This document shows positions 16,188 through 24,167 of a stretch of DNA of 49,598 nt, in pieces (the first letter of the stretch is position 1; each line of letters starts with the position of its first letter). A program made the translations under genes and the position numbers. Origin of the DNA: Roseibacillus sp. (GTDB lineage Bacteria > Verrucomicrobiota > Verrucomicrobiia > Verrucomicrobiales > Akkermansiaceae); assembly GCA_028821775.1 (NCBI GenBank), contig JAPKFB010000033.1, positions 1-49,598 on the forward strand, in the 5' to 3' direction. The notes below the pieces were generated by a model. It had not been told where the DNA came from, made no database searches, and saw only the letters and a program-made list of their open reading frames with translations.

Positions 16188-16747
16188 TGGACCGCCAGGC
16201 CAAGGTTACTTCCGTTGACGCGCTCGCAGCGTTACGATCCAGCCTGATCATCTACCTTGGATCGGTGGGGACCTCGCTGGACGAGGTGCGCGATGAAGTG
16301 CGTCGCACGCGGACCTGGCTTCAGATTGACCAGCGGGCACATTGGGCAGGACTCCTCAAGAGATTACAGAAGCAGCTGGAGCAGGCCGAAGCGGAGTTGT
16401 TCACCTCGCGGCTGAGCGCCATGACAAATCATAGTGCGGCCCGCCAAATGGCAGTCACGCGTCTACGGCGCAAAGTGCGCGAGACCGAAGAGCGGGCCAA
16501 AGTGGTCAAGAAGTGGATTCGGAACTATGACAGCCTGGTGGAGCCGCTCCTCAAGAAACTTGACGGCATGCAGCACCTCATCACTCATTCCATGCCCAAG
16601 GCGGTGTCATTCCTGGCGCAGGCCGAGCGCACGCTGGATGATTACGCCCGAATGGCCCCGGAGGGGGAAGGGTCGGCCTCAAGTGCCAAGCCCCAGGAGT
16701 CGAACGGGGAGACCGAAGTTGCCGGGGAGGAGGGCTCTGAAGCATGA
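16187..16747 (+). CDS. Helical coiled-coil protein of the WXG100/FtsK cluster
   Basis: This 186-residue protein is almost entirely alpha-helical and highly charged, with no signal peptide or membrane segment. The N terminus reads SVDALAALRSSLIIYLGSVG, then EVRRTRTWLQIDQRAHWAGL with Trp44 and Trp53, a long coiled coil (about residues 55-105) and a helix around KVVKKWIRNYDSLVEPLLKK. The last 35 residues are an acidic, Ser/Glu-rich disordered tail. The overall form is like a lengthened WXG/LXG-type helical hairpin, so it may be a second substrate, a chaperone or a pore-side adaptor. From memory, similar proteins with the same opening pattern sit next to FtsK-like ATPases in planctomycetes, but this needs a search. 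It overlaps both neighbours by a few bases, so it belongs to the same transcript. Confidence 0.75.
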   Translation: MDRQAKVTSVDALAALRSSLIIYLGSVGTSLDEVRDEVRRTRTWLQIDQRAHWAGLLKRLQKQLEQAEAELFTSRLSAMTNHSAARQMAVTRLRRKVRETEERAKVVKKWIRNYDSLVEPLLKKLDGMQHLITHSMPKAVSFLAQAERTLDDYARMAPEGEGSASSAKPQESNGETEVAGEEGSEA

Positions 16748-16959
16748 GCGCGAGATCCAGTGCGGTGAAGCTCACCAAATCCACCAAGTCGTTCCTGCAA
16801 GCCTGGGAACGAGCGAAGGTATTTTGGCGAGATCGCAAGGGTCAGGAATTCGAGAAAGACTATATTGAATCGCTGCCCGATGATATTTCAGCTGCGGTGC
16901 GTGTGATTGAAGAGATTGACAAAATTATCAGCAAAGCCCGACGCGACTGTGAGGAATAG
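16744..16959 (+). CDS. Second small WXG100-like protein
   Basis: The 71-residue product has the turn motif FWRDRKGQEFEKDY: Trp28, Asp30, Gln34, Phe36, Tyr40. The spacing is identical to that in the 90-residue protein at 15915, so the two look like divergent members of one family and might form a heterodimer, as EsxA/EsxB do. Helix 1 is about residues 12-26 and helix 2 about 33-68. The start overlaps the previous stop (ATGA at 16744-16747), and the stop overlaps the likely start of the ATPase gene. There is no signal peptide. It is short for a WXG100 protein because the first helix is trimmed. Confidence 0.75.
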   Translation: MSARSSAVKLTKSTKSFLQAWERAKVFWRDRKGQEFEKDYIESLPDDISAAVRVIEEIDKIISKARRDCEE

Positions 16960-19900
16960 AGTAGGAGTAAATCGAGGACTGGAGCTTGCGACCGGATTGA
17001 CGGGCGCGATCTCGGAATTTGCGGAGCGAGAAGAGGACATGGCGAGGGAGCGTCGCGCGGCCATGTATGCGGTCAAGAAGGCTCTGGATAAGGGGAAGAG
17101 CGCCGAGGAAGAGGTGTTGGAAAATGCGATGGAGGCCGCGGAGGCGAGGTCGGCGGGAGAGACGGAGCACGCCGAAGGGCGTCACGCCGCACGGATGGAG
17201 TGGATTGAGCGTGCGCTGCTCTCGAGCAAGCGACTTCTTTCGAAACGAGCGGAGGAACACAGGGGACGCACGGCTTCCGATCTCCAGGTGCGGGCGGTGA
17301 AGGACAAGGTGAATCGCCAAAGCGCGCTTGAAACGCTGACGGCGACCTACCAGGGGCTCCATGCAGAGCTCGCGGGGCAGGGGCAGAATCTCGCGGACCT
17401 GCAGCGGAAGGCAAATGGAGCGATGCGTGGGTATCTACGTTTTCAGAAACTGTTGAAGCCCGAGAGCGGTGCGAAATTCGAAGTGGGGGACGCCGACACC
17501 TCGGGTCAGACTCCTCAGTTCCTTGAACGGGTGAGTGAATCAGTTGCCAAGGGGGAGAAGAAACTGGACACCTTCAGGAAGGATGGGCTTGCGCGAGTGC
17601 TGAGCTTTTTTCCGTGGTGGTTGCTCCTGGGATTGGGGCTCGGGGGAGCGCTCGCTCTCTCGAATTTCTGGGAAGCGGATGGGGCGGCCGGTTGGGTGGC
17701 AGGGGCCACGATCCTGTTGATCCTGGTTCTTCAATTCGCGACCGGAAAGGGAACGGAGCCGGCGGCCCGGGCGGTGGCCGAGCAGATTGAGACGACGAGG
17801 AGGGCGCAGGTGGCCTGTGGCGAACGCATCGCGATGCGCTTCCAGGAAGAACAGGAGCAATTGGCGGCGGAGGAAGCCAAGACCGACAATCGTTGGGAGG
17901 TGGCCGACGGTGCTGCCAAGAAAATGCGGGAAGAGGGAGCAACGCGGGTGCAGGACAAGCATCAGCGGGCGCTCGCCAAGAATGCCGAGATGTTGGAGAG
18001 TATTGTCGGTCCACTTAACTTGACCCACGAGGGGCGTGTTCGCGAGTTGAAGCAAGGCAGCGCAGACCGGATCACGAAGTTGCAGAGCGAGCACGACACA
18101 GCGGTGGCGGAATTGGAGTCCAAATTTCAAGCCGTATGGGAGGAAATGGAAGCGGAGTGGAACGGGCGCGTGCAACCCATTTACGCCGAAGCCGCTGCGA
18201 TTGCGGACACCCTCGAGTCGCTTTCGCCCGCGTGGGAGCGCAGCTATCTGGACCGTTGGCAACCGTCGTCCCAGCTTCACGACATGGCTCGTTTTGGGAA
18301 CTTGTCGGTGGCCGGGGATGTCTTGGCCGAAGAGAAAGGACTCACCCTCCCAGGGGCAAAGGAGTTGGAGGTTCCCATGGCCTTGCATCTGCCCCATGAC
18401 GGGTCGATCCTCTTTGAGACCAACGGGTCGGGCCGCGAAACGGCAGTGGGGGCGCTGAACAACATCATACTGCGCCTGTTGGCGACCACTCCGCCAGGAA
18501 AACTGAGCTTCACGATCATCGATCCGGTGGGCTTGGGGGAAAACTTTGCGGGAATCATGCACCTCGCTGATTACGAGGACAGCGTGATCAACGGACGCAT
18601 CTGGACGCAGCGCGGACAGATCGAAGAAAAGCTGGCGGAGCTCAACGAGCACATTGAGAAGGTGATCCAGATGTATCTCCGCAATGAGTACGAGACGATC
18701 ACGGAGTACAACGAGCAGGCTGGAAACATCGCGGAGAAGTACCACTTCCTGGTGATCGCGGATTTTCCGTCGGGCTTCAGTGAGACTGCGGCCAACCGGT
18801 TGCAGAGCATCGTGATGAGTGGAGCCCGCTGCGGGATATACACCCTGATTCACTGGGATCACCAGCAGACCGGGGGGCCACAGGAATTTGTGCCTGATAC
18901 CTTGCGCGAAAACAGCATCCAGATTCGGTGTGAGGACGACCGCTTTTTGCTGGGCTCCAGCGAGAAAGATGGAATGACCCTCGAATTTGATTCGGCTCCC
19001 GATCCTGATGTTGCGATCGAATTCATCCAGAAGATTGGAAAGAGCAGCATCGACTCCAACCGGGTGGAGGTCCCCTTCGAGCATGTCATTCCGAAGGAGG
19101 AAGATTTCTGGTCCAGCGAGACCACCAAGGAGTTGCGGGTGCCGATTGGGCGTACCGGAGCAACCAAGCTGCAGTATCTCGCGATCGGGAAGGGCACGCG
19201 GCAACATGCCCTGTTCGCCGGGAAAACCGGCTCCGGAAAGTCGACGCTCTTTCACGTCATCATCTCAAACCTGGCGCTGTGGTGCAGTCCGGAGGAAGTG
19301 GAGTTCTACCTCGTCGATTTCAAGAAAGGAGTTGAGTTTAAATGCTACGCAACGGCGCGGCTACCCCACGCGCGAGTGGTCGCGATTGAGAGTGATCGCG
19401 AGTTTGGATTGAGTGTGCTCAAGCGTGTGGACGAGGAGTTGAAACAACGCGGAGACATGTTCCGAAAGATGGGAGTGCAGGACGTGGCAGGCTACAAACG
19501 GGTTGGCGGAACGACGCCCGTGCCACGCTCCCTGTTGATCATTGATGAGTTCCAGGAACTTTTCGTGGAGGACGATCGGATTGCGCAGGATGCCTCAGTC
19601 CTCTTGGATCGCATCGTTCGACAAGGCCGCGCCTTCGGCATTCACGTGTTGTTGGGGTCGCAGACCCTGGGCGGCGCCTACAGCATGGCGCGCACCACGA
19701 TGGGGCAGATGGTGATCCGGGTGGCCCTGCAGTGCAACGAGGCGGATGCCTATCTCATCATGGATGACACCAACCCGGCGCCCCGCATGCTGACGCGGCC
19801 TGGGGAGGGGATTTACAATGACAGTGCGGGGGCGCTTGAAGGCAACAGCCCGTTCCAAGTGGTCTGGCTTTCGGATGAAGAGCGCGATCGCTACTTGGAG

Positions 19901-20824
19901 AAAGTCAATGAGATCGCGGACGAAAAAGGCTATGATGGCCCGGCGCCCATCGTCTTTGAGGGCAACGCGCCCGCCGATGTGCGCGAGAATGAGCTTCTGC
20001 ATCATCTGCTCAAGGCCGACTCGATTGCGGCGACCGTTTCCGGAAGAGCTTGGCTGGGCGCGCCGAACTCGATCAAGGGACCGACCGAGGCGAGCTTCCA
20101 TCGTCAGAGCGGGAGCAACCTGATCGTGATCGGACAGCGCGAAGAGGCGGCGCTGGCCATGATCGGAGTATCGTTGGTGGCACTCTCCGCGCAGTATGCA
20201 AAGGGTGGAGTGAAGTTTGTGGTTTGTGATGGGACCGGCCCGGGAACTTCGGAGGCTGCCTTCCTGAAGGCGGTGGTGGATGCGGTGCCCCACGAAGTGC
20301 AGGTGGTGAAGAATCACGACATTCCAAGCGTGATGAGCGATCTTGGGGAGGAGATGAAGCGGCGCGCCGCGGACGAAGAAACGGCCGCCAAGGCGCCCCC
20401 GATTTATGTCATCGTGCAGAACATTCAGAAATTTAAGAAGCTCAAGCACGAGGATGACTTCGATTTCTCCTTCGACAGTGATGACTCGGCTGCGGTGAAG
20501 CCCGGGGCCCAGTTCAACGAGATTGTGACGGAAGGAACCAGCCTCGGCATGCACGCGATTGTGAGCGTGGACAGCTACAATAATGTGAACCGTTTTCTCA
20601 GTCGGAAGGCCTTGAGTGAATTCGAGATGCGCGTGATTTTCCAGATGAGTCAGAACGACTCGGCAGCCTTGGTGGATAGTCCGGCCGCCAGTGACCTGGG
20701 ACTGCACCGGGCGCTCTACTACAATGAGCACGATGGCTATCTGGAGACCTTTCGGCCGTATGCGCTGCCCGAAAGGGAGTGGATTGAGGAGGCGAAAGAA
20801 GCCTTGGCGCGCTTGGTGGGGTAG
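16949..20824 (+). CDS. Membrane FtsK/SpoIIIE-type ATPase (EssC/EccC-like)
   Basis: This large motor ATPase should energise transport in the WXG100 cluster. The GTG at 16949 (1291 residues) is my choice; a TTG at 16907 in the same frame is possible, and neither has a Shine-Dalgarno sequence. Residues about 20-200 are coiled coil. Two membrane helices follow (about 216-241, SFFPWWLLLGLGLGGALALS, and 246-266), then a second coiled coil (about 275-435). Three FtsK-like modules come next. The first has a damaged Walker A, NGSGRETA, with Arg496 in place of Lys. The second is intact, with GKTGSGKST (758-766, Lys764) and Walker B LLIIDEFQEL (Asp866-Glu867). The third (from about 1055, VIGQREEAALAMIG) is degenerate. 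The three-module layout follows EssC/EccC of type VII secretion, but no forkhead-associated domain is seen. No essA/essB/esaA-like or mycosin gene lies nearby. Confidence 0.9.
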   Translation: MRNRVGVNRGLELATGLTGAISEFAEREEDMARERRAAMYAVKKALDKGKSAEEEVLENAMEAAEARSAGETEHAEGRHAARMEWIERALLSSKRLLSKRAEEHRGRTASDLQVRAVKDKVNRQSALETLTATYQGLHAELAGQGQNLADLQRKANGAMRGYLRFQKLLKPESGAKFEVGDADTSGQTPQFLERVSESVAKGEKKLDTFRKDGLARVLSFFPWWLLLGLGLGGALALSNFWEADGAAGWVAGATILLILVLQFATGKGTEPAARAVAEQIETTRRAQVACGERIAMRFQEEQEQLAAEEAKTDNRWEVADGAAKKMREEGATRVQDKHQRALAKNAEMLESIVGPLNLTHEGRVRELKQGSADRITKLQSEHDTAVAELESKFQAVWEEMEAEWNGRVQPIYAEAAAIADTLESLSPAWERSYLDRWQPSSQLHDMARFGNLSVAGDVLAEEKGLTLPGAKELEVPMALHLPHDGSILFETNGSGRETAVGALNNIILRLLATTPPGKLSFTIIDPVGLGENFAGIMHLADYEDSVINGRIWTQRGQIEEKLAELNEHIEKVIQMYLRNEYETITEYNEQAGNIAEKYHFLVIADFPSGFSETAANRLQSIVMSGARCGIYTLIHWDHQQTGGPQEFVPDTLRENSIQIRCEDDRFLLGSSEKDGMTLEFDSAPDPDVAIEFIQKIGKSSIDSNRVEVPFEHVIPKEEDFWSSETTKELRVPIGRTGATKLQYLAIGKGTRQHALFAGKTGSGKSTLFHVIISNLALWCSPEEVEFYLVDFKKGVEFKCYATARLPHARVVAIESDREFGLSVLKRVDEELKQRGDMFRKMGVQDVAGYKRVGGTTPVPRSLLIIDEFQELFVEDDRIAQDASVLLDRIVRQGRAFGIHVLLGSQTLGGAYSMARTTMGQMVIRVALQCNEADAYLIMDDTNPAPRMLTRPGEGIYNDSAGALEGNSPFQVVWLSDEERDRYLEKVNEIADEKGYDGPAPIVFEGNAPADVRENELLHHLLKADSIAATVSGRAWLGAPNSIKGPTEASFHRQSGSNLIVIGQREEAALAMIGVSLVALSAQYAKGGVKFVVCDGTGPGTSEAAFLKAVVDAVPHEVQVVKNHDIPSVMSDLGEEMKRRAADEETAAKAPPIYVIVQNIQKFKKLKHEDDFDFSFDSDDSAAVKPGAQFNEIVTEGTSLGMHAIVSVDSYNNVNRFLSRKALSEFEMRVIFQMSQNDSAALVDSPAASDLGLHRALYYNEHDGYLETFRPYALPEREWIEEAKEALARLVG

Positions 20825-20918
20825 CCCTGGTGCCTATTAAGGGTCGGCCGAGGGGCGCCGGAGAAGGATCGCCGCGGTGGAGTGAAGGATTTGTGAGTGG
20901 TGATTCGGTTGTAAGGGG

Positions 20919-21177
20919 ATGAACTGCTTCCTGAGACTATTTCTTGGAGTCCTCGGATTCCTTGCGTCCTCCTTACTCCTTCAAGGGGCAGTTGTTCACA
21001 GCGCAAGGAGTGGGAACTGGAGCGAGGCACACACCTGGAAAAAGAGCGGGGTGCCGAAGGGGGGAGATCTCGCTTCCGAAGGAGGCCAAATCAGTGGTGG
21101 CAGCTGCTACGGACGATTCAGGAAATGAGGAACTGACTCCGCATCGGATTGCGGAGGCTCACCATCAGTGGCGATGA
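20919..21177 (+). pseudogene. Truncated, frameshifted secreted G8-like protein gene
   Basis: The open frame starts with a convincing signal peptide (MNCFLRLFLGVLGFLASSLL) and then SARSGNWSEAHTWKKSGVPKG, the start of a G8-like domain (GNWS...TW...VP..GD). After a run of six G (21059-21064) the sense continues in the next frame as EISLPKEAKSVVAAATDDSG until a stop at 21177. Removing one G would join the two. Even then the gene ends within about 90 residues, far shorter than G8 proteins, so the 3' part has been lost. The rest of 20825-21190 holds nothing I recognise. Confidence 0.45.
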
Positions 21178-21191
21178 TGAGGGTTTGGCCC

Positions 21192-21479
21192 CTATGAAGG
21201 GCGGCCACAAAGGGGACGTTTGAGGAAGAAGTAGAGGGCGCCCAGCAGGGTGAAGGATCCGAGCGTGAGGTAGCGGAGCTTCCAGGCGAGGCCCTCCTCA
21301 CCACGGAGTTCGAAGGATGCGAGGAAGCCGAATGCGCAGCAGGCGGTGGGCACAAGAAAGCCCCCTCCGAGACAGATTCGAAAGGCGTGAGATTGAAAGA
21401 AGGGCCGGTCCCGGCAGAGGAAGAGAATCAAGGTGCCGATGATGGGAGAGGTGACAATGAGAATTGTGATCGGTTCCAT
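21192..21479 (-). CDS. Small membrane protein of unknown function
   Basis: The 95-residue product has three likely membrane helices: ITILIVTSPIIGTLILFLC, ICLGGGFLVPTACCAFGFLA and LTLGSFTLLGALYFFL. I recognise no family. It stands alone on the minus strand with an 8-base inverted repeat just upstream, which supports a real, regulated gene. There is no Shine-Dalgarno sequence. Confidence 0.5.
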   Translation of the reverse strand: MEPITILIVTSPIIGTLILFLCRDRPFFQSHAFRICLGGGFLVPTACCAFGFLASFELRGEEGLAWKLRYLTLGSFTLLGALYFFLKRPLCGRPS

Positions 21480-21515
21480 GAAGGGGAAGATGGCACCGAA
21501 TCGCGGAGTGTTGGT

Positions 21516-21544
21516 AATCGATAGTATTGAGGATGGTATCGATT
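21516..21544. promoter_or_regulatory. Perfect 8-bp inverted repeat (operator-like)
   Basis: AATCGATA (21516-21523) and TATCGATT (21537-21544) are exact inverted copies with a 13-base spacer. They lie 37 bases upstream of the small membrane-protein gene (start 21479, minus). The half-site spacing suits a dimeric repressor. The AT-rich arms stand out from the GC-rich surroundings. Confidence 0.45.
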
Positions 21545-21702
21545 GAAATGATGTATGGAGAAAGGGATGGGGACCCGTCGCGAGCCAACGAGTCAGAAGG
21601 TCGCCCGTCGGGTGGAAGGTGCCTGAAGGGGGTGCCTCTCTTGCTCGGTGGTCCTGAGTCTCGGCTCCCGGCAGCCTCCCGCCGCGTCAAGTCATCCAAG
21701 AA

Positions 21703-21738
21703 GCCCTGCACAGCAATCCAGCCCTGCACAGCAATCCA
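21703..21738. repeat. Two exact tandem copies of an 18-bp unit
   Basis: The unit GCCCTGCACAGCAATCCA occurs at 21703-21720 and again at 21721-21738. It lies in the 274-base gap between the small membrane protein and the end of the TIM-barrel gene. The rest of this gap carries no gene I can support. Confidence 0.8.
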
Positions 21739-21753
21739 GAAATTTCCAGCACC

Positions 21754-22773
21754 CTAGAGGATGCCGCGGATCTTCAAGTTATTGAGACGGCGGGCGGTGT
21801 CGGCGAGGCCGTCGGCGGTGGCTTGATTGTAGCTGCGACCGTCGGTGGTATCGATGCCATGACCTGAGTCGAGGTTGCGGAGACCTTCGAGAGCGGGGTC
21901 GTCGTGTTTGAAGAGTTCGACGAAAACGTGTTGAAGGGTGCCTGTCCTGGCCGCGGCAGTGAGGAGGGATCCGATCCAGCCGTCATCGGTGCTGAGGCAG
22001 CCGCGGGTAGTTTTGGCGGAGGCGTGGAAGCAACCGAGTTCGCCGTTGGCTCCGATCTGTGCAATGAGTTCCTCGTTTTCGGAGATGCTGAGGGCGGAGT
22101 CCCCGCAGTGCGCGGCGTCGGTGAGGGTCTTGAAGAAGGTGCTGCTTCCACCCACTGCTGCGTTGGCGGCCTGGAGGAACTTCCAGAGACGACCGAGATC
22201 GGTGAAGGTTTGGAACTCGCCGGGGCGGAGAAATTCGACGTGCCAGGAGTTGACGCAGGAATCGGCGAGGCCGGCTTCGGTGTAGGCGCGGTGATGAAGT
22301 TTGGCGTTCTGTTCGACCGCGGCTTCGAAGTCGGCGCCTTCCTTGCGCTGGGCGCCCTCGACCATCCAGTTTTCGATCGAGGTGGAGGAAACGAAGGTGA
22401 CTCCGTGTTGTTTGGCGGCTTCGAGGCCGAAGAGAAGTTGATCGACGATTGCAGATTCGTCGTCGGGGTTCATGGGATCGGCACCGCCGACCATGAGCAC
22501 GAAATAGAGCGAGAGGTCGAGGTCCTTGAGGCCGTTGGCGAGTTCGTTGAGATCTCCTTCGGCGGTGCCCGGGATGACGGGTAATTGGAGGGCGTCGAGT
22601 TTGACCCTGGTGAGCTCAGAGAGCTTCTTGACCTCGGAGAGGATCACGATCTCGCCGTCCGCCGTGCGAGAAAGATTGCCGTCGTCATCCGGAACGAGTC
22701 CGCCGACGAATCCGGCGTGAGTGGGAACGATTCCGAGTTCGAGGTCGGTTTGATTGTTAATGTCGTGAGCCAT
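21754..22773 (-). CDS. Xylose-isomerase-like TIM-barrel protein
   Basis: This is a 339-residue cytoplasmic protein from the ATG at 22773; a TTG 27 bases upstream is possible. The fold is judged to be an AP-endonuclease-2/sugar-isomerase-like barrel from the order of strand-end motifs: LELGIVPTHAGFVGG, LSLYFVLMVGGADP, GVTFVSSTSIENWMVEGAQ, SWHVEFLRPGEFQTFTD (Glu), DAAHCGDSALS (Asp/His), LGCFHASAKTTRG (His) and HVFVELFKHDDPALEG (Glu). These would supply a divalent metal site. The substrate is unknown. It is divergent from the PQQ-propeller gene at 22902, and no operon partner is evident. It differs clearly from the isomerase at 5630. Confidence 0.7.
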   Translation of the reverse strand: MAHDINNQTDLELGIVPTHAGFVGGLVPDDDGNLSRTADGEIVILSEVKKLSELTRVKLDALQLPVIPGTAEGDLNELANGLKDLDLSLYFVLMVGGADPMNPDDESAIVDQLLFGLEAAKQHGVTFVSSTSIENWMVEGAQRKEGADFEAAVEQNAKLHHRAYTEAGLADSCVNSWHVEFLRPGEFQTFTDLGRLWKFLQAANAAVGGSSTFFKTLTDAAHCGDSALSISENEELIAQIGANGELGCFHASAKTTRGCLSTDDGWIGSLLTAAARTGTLQHVFVELFKHDDPALEGLRNLDSGHGIDTTDGRSYNQATADGLADTARRLNNLKIRGIL

Positions 22774-22901
22774 CTGTTCTGAAGTTGGCTGAGTTTCCAA
22801 AGTGATCGACGATCAGTAAACAGTAAAAGCGAGGAAGGATGGGAAAGGGGAGGGAAAAATGTGATTGAGAGAGAGGGAGAGAGAATGCTTTATAGCGGTC
22901 T

Positions 22902-24167
22902 ATGAGATGGAGAGAGTTCGCCTTGGGGTTCGGGGTTTTGGGGTTTGCGGGGACCGTTTTGGCTGAAAATTGGCCGGGCTGGCGGGGTCCGCATGGATGT
23001 GGGGTGGTGGTCGAACGGAAAGGGCCGACCGAGTTTGCGAAGGAGCGGAGTTGGAAGACGAAGATAGGGGCGCGGGCCTGCTCGACGCCCGTGGTGTGGA
23101 AGGGACGGGTTTTTGTGACGGGATTGATGGGCAAGAACGACAGCGTGCAGGCCTTTGATTTGAAGACGGGTAAGGAGGTCTGGAGCAAGGAACTGGGTCC
23201 GGCGAAGCTGGGCCGGACGCAACGAATTGGGAGCAGCGCAAACTCCTCGCCGATCATCGACGGGAAGAATGTCTTCGTCTACTTCAAATCGGGGAGGGTG
23301 GCCTCGCTCAACATGGAGGGGGAGGTGGCTTGGGAGATCAATTTCGACGAGACCTTTTTTCCCGACAAGATTCTCTGGGACAAGGGAAGCTCTCCGGTTT
23401 TCGCGGGAGGGAACATTGTGATCGCCTCGCTGCAGCAGGGAGGAACTTCGTACCTCGGAGCTCTCGATAAGAAGACGGGCCGGAAAGCCTGGATGACGGA
23501 GCGCCCGTTCGACACGGTGGGGGAAAATGGAGACACCTATTCCTCTCCCTTCGTAGTGGATATCGATGGGGTTGAGACCATCGTGACCTGGGGTGGCGAT
23601 CATTTGACCGGGCACGATGCGAAGACGGGAAAGCAGATTTGGTTTTGTGGCGGGTTCAATCCGAAGACGCAACGAGTGTGGCGGACGATTGCCTCACCGG
23701 CGCACGCCAACGGGGTGGCGGTGGTGGTCTATGGGCGTGAGGATTGGGTCGCCGGAATCAAGATGGGCGGGAAGGGCGACATCACCGAGAAGGCGTGGCT
23801 TTGGAATCACAAGGGATGGGGTTCCGACACATCCACCCCCGCGGCGCACAAGACGAGGGCGCTGGTGTTGACCGATCGCGGGAAGGCGCGGGGAACCCTC
23901 ACCCTGTTGGATGTGATGACCGGCAAGCAGCACTGGCAGGCCACCCTCCCAAAATCGGTGCAGACCTATTGTGCCTCGCCGGTGGTGATTGGGAGGACGG
24001 TCTATGTCGCGCGCCAGGATGGCATGATCTTTGCGGCGCAGTTGGGTGAAGCGGGGATCGAGAATCTGCGCGAGTTCAACCTTGAGGAAGGAGTGATCGC
24101 TTCACCGGTGGTGGTGGATGGGAAGTTGTTGATCCGGACGGACGGGCACTTGGTGTGCCTGTGGTAG
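22902..24167 (+). CDS. PQQ-like beta-propeller secreted protein (first paralogue)
   Basis: This 421-residue protein has a signal peptide (MRWREFALGFGVLGFAGTVLA) and then the WPGWRGPHGCG motif that opens PQQ-binding-like propellers. Blades repeat the pattern A-x-D-x-x-T-G-K-x-x-W: QAFDLKTGKEVWSKEL, GALDKKTGRKAWMTERPF, TGHDAKTGKQIWFCGGFN, TLLDVMTGKQHWQATLPK. It is a paralogue of the gene at 44629, sharing ETIVTWGGDHLTGHD, KQIWFCGGFNP and the KGDIT/KGDIS blade. Members often accompany sulfatases and sugar dehydrogenases in PVC bacteria, but the catalytic role is uncertain. Its last 66 bases overlap the opposite-strand transporter gene. Confidence 0.9.
   Translation: MRWREFALGFGVLGFAGTVLAENWPGWRGPHGCGVVVERKGPTEFAKERSWKTKIGARACSTPVVWKGRVFVTGLMGKNDSVQAFDLKTGKEVWSKELGPAKLGRTQRIGSSANSSPIIDGKNVFVYFKSGRVASLNMEGEVAWEINFDETFFPDKILWDKGSSPVFAGGNIVIASLQQGGTSYLGALDKKTGRKAWMTERPFDTVGENGDTYSSPFVVDIDGVETIVTWGGDHLTGHDAKTGKQIWFCGGFNPKTQRVWRTIASPAHANGVAVVVYGREDWVAGIKMGGKGDITEKAWLWNHKGWGSDTSTPAAHKTRALVLTDRGKARGTLTLLDVMTGKQHWQATLPKSVQTYCASPVVIGRTVYVARQDGMIFAAQLGEAGIENLREFNLEEGVIASPVVVDGKLLIRTDGHLVCLW

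Noticed and set aside
17540..19255. Minus-strand 571-aa open frame
   Set aside because: It is antisense to the FtsK-like ATPase and has no domain.
16949..20824. Chromosome-segregating FtsK or conjugative translocase
   Set aside because: Three ATPase modules, no gamma domain, and coupling to WXG100-like genes fit EssC/EccC better, though a DNA role is not excluded.
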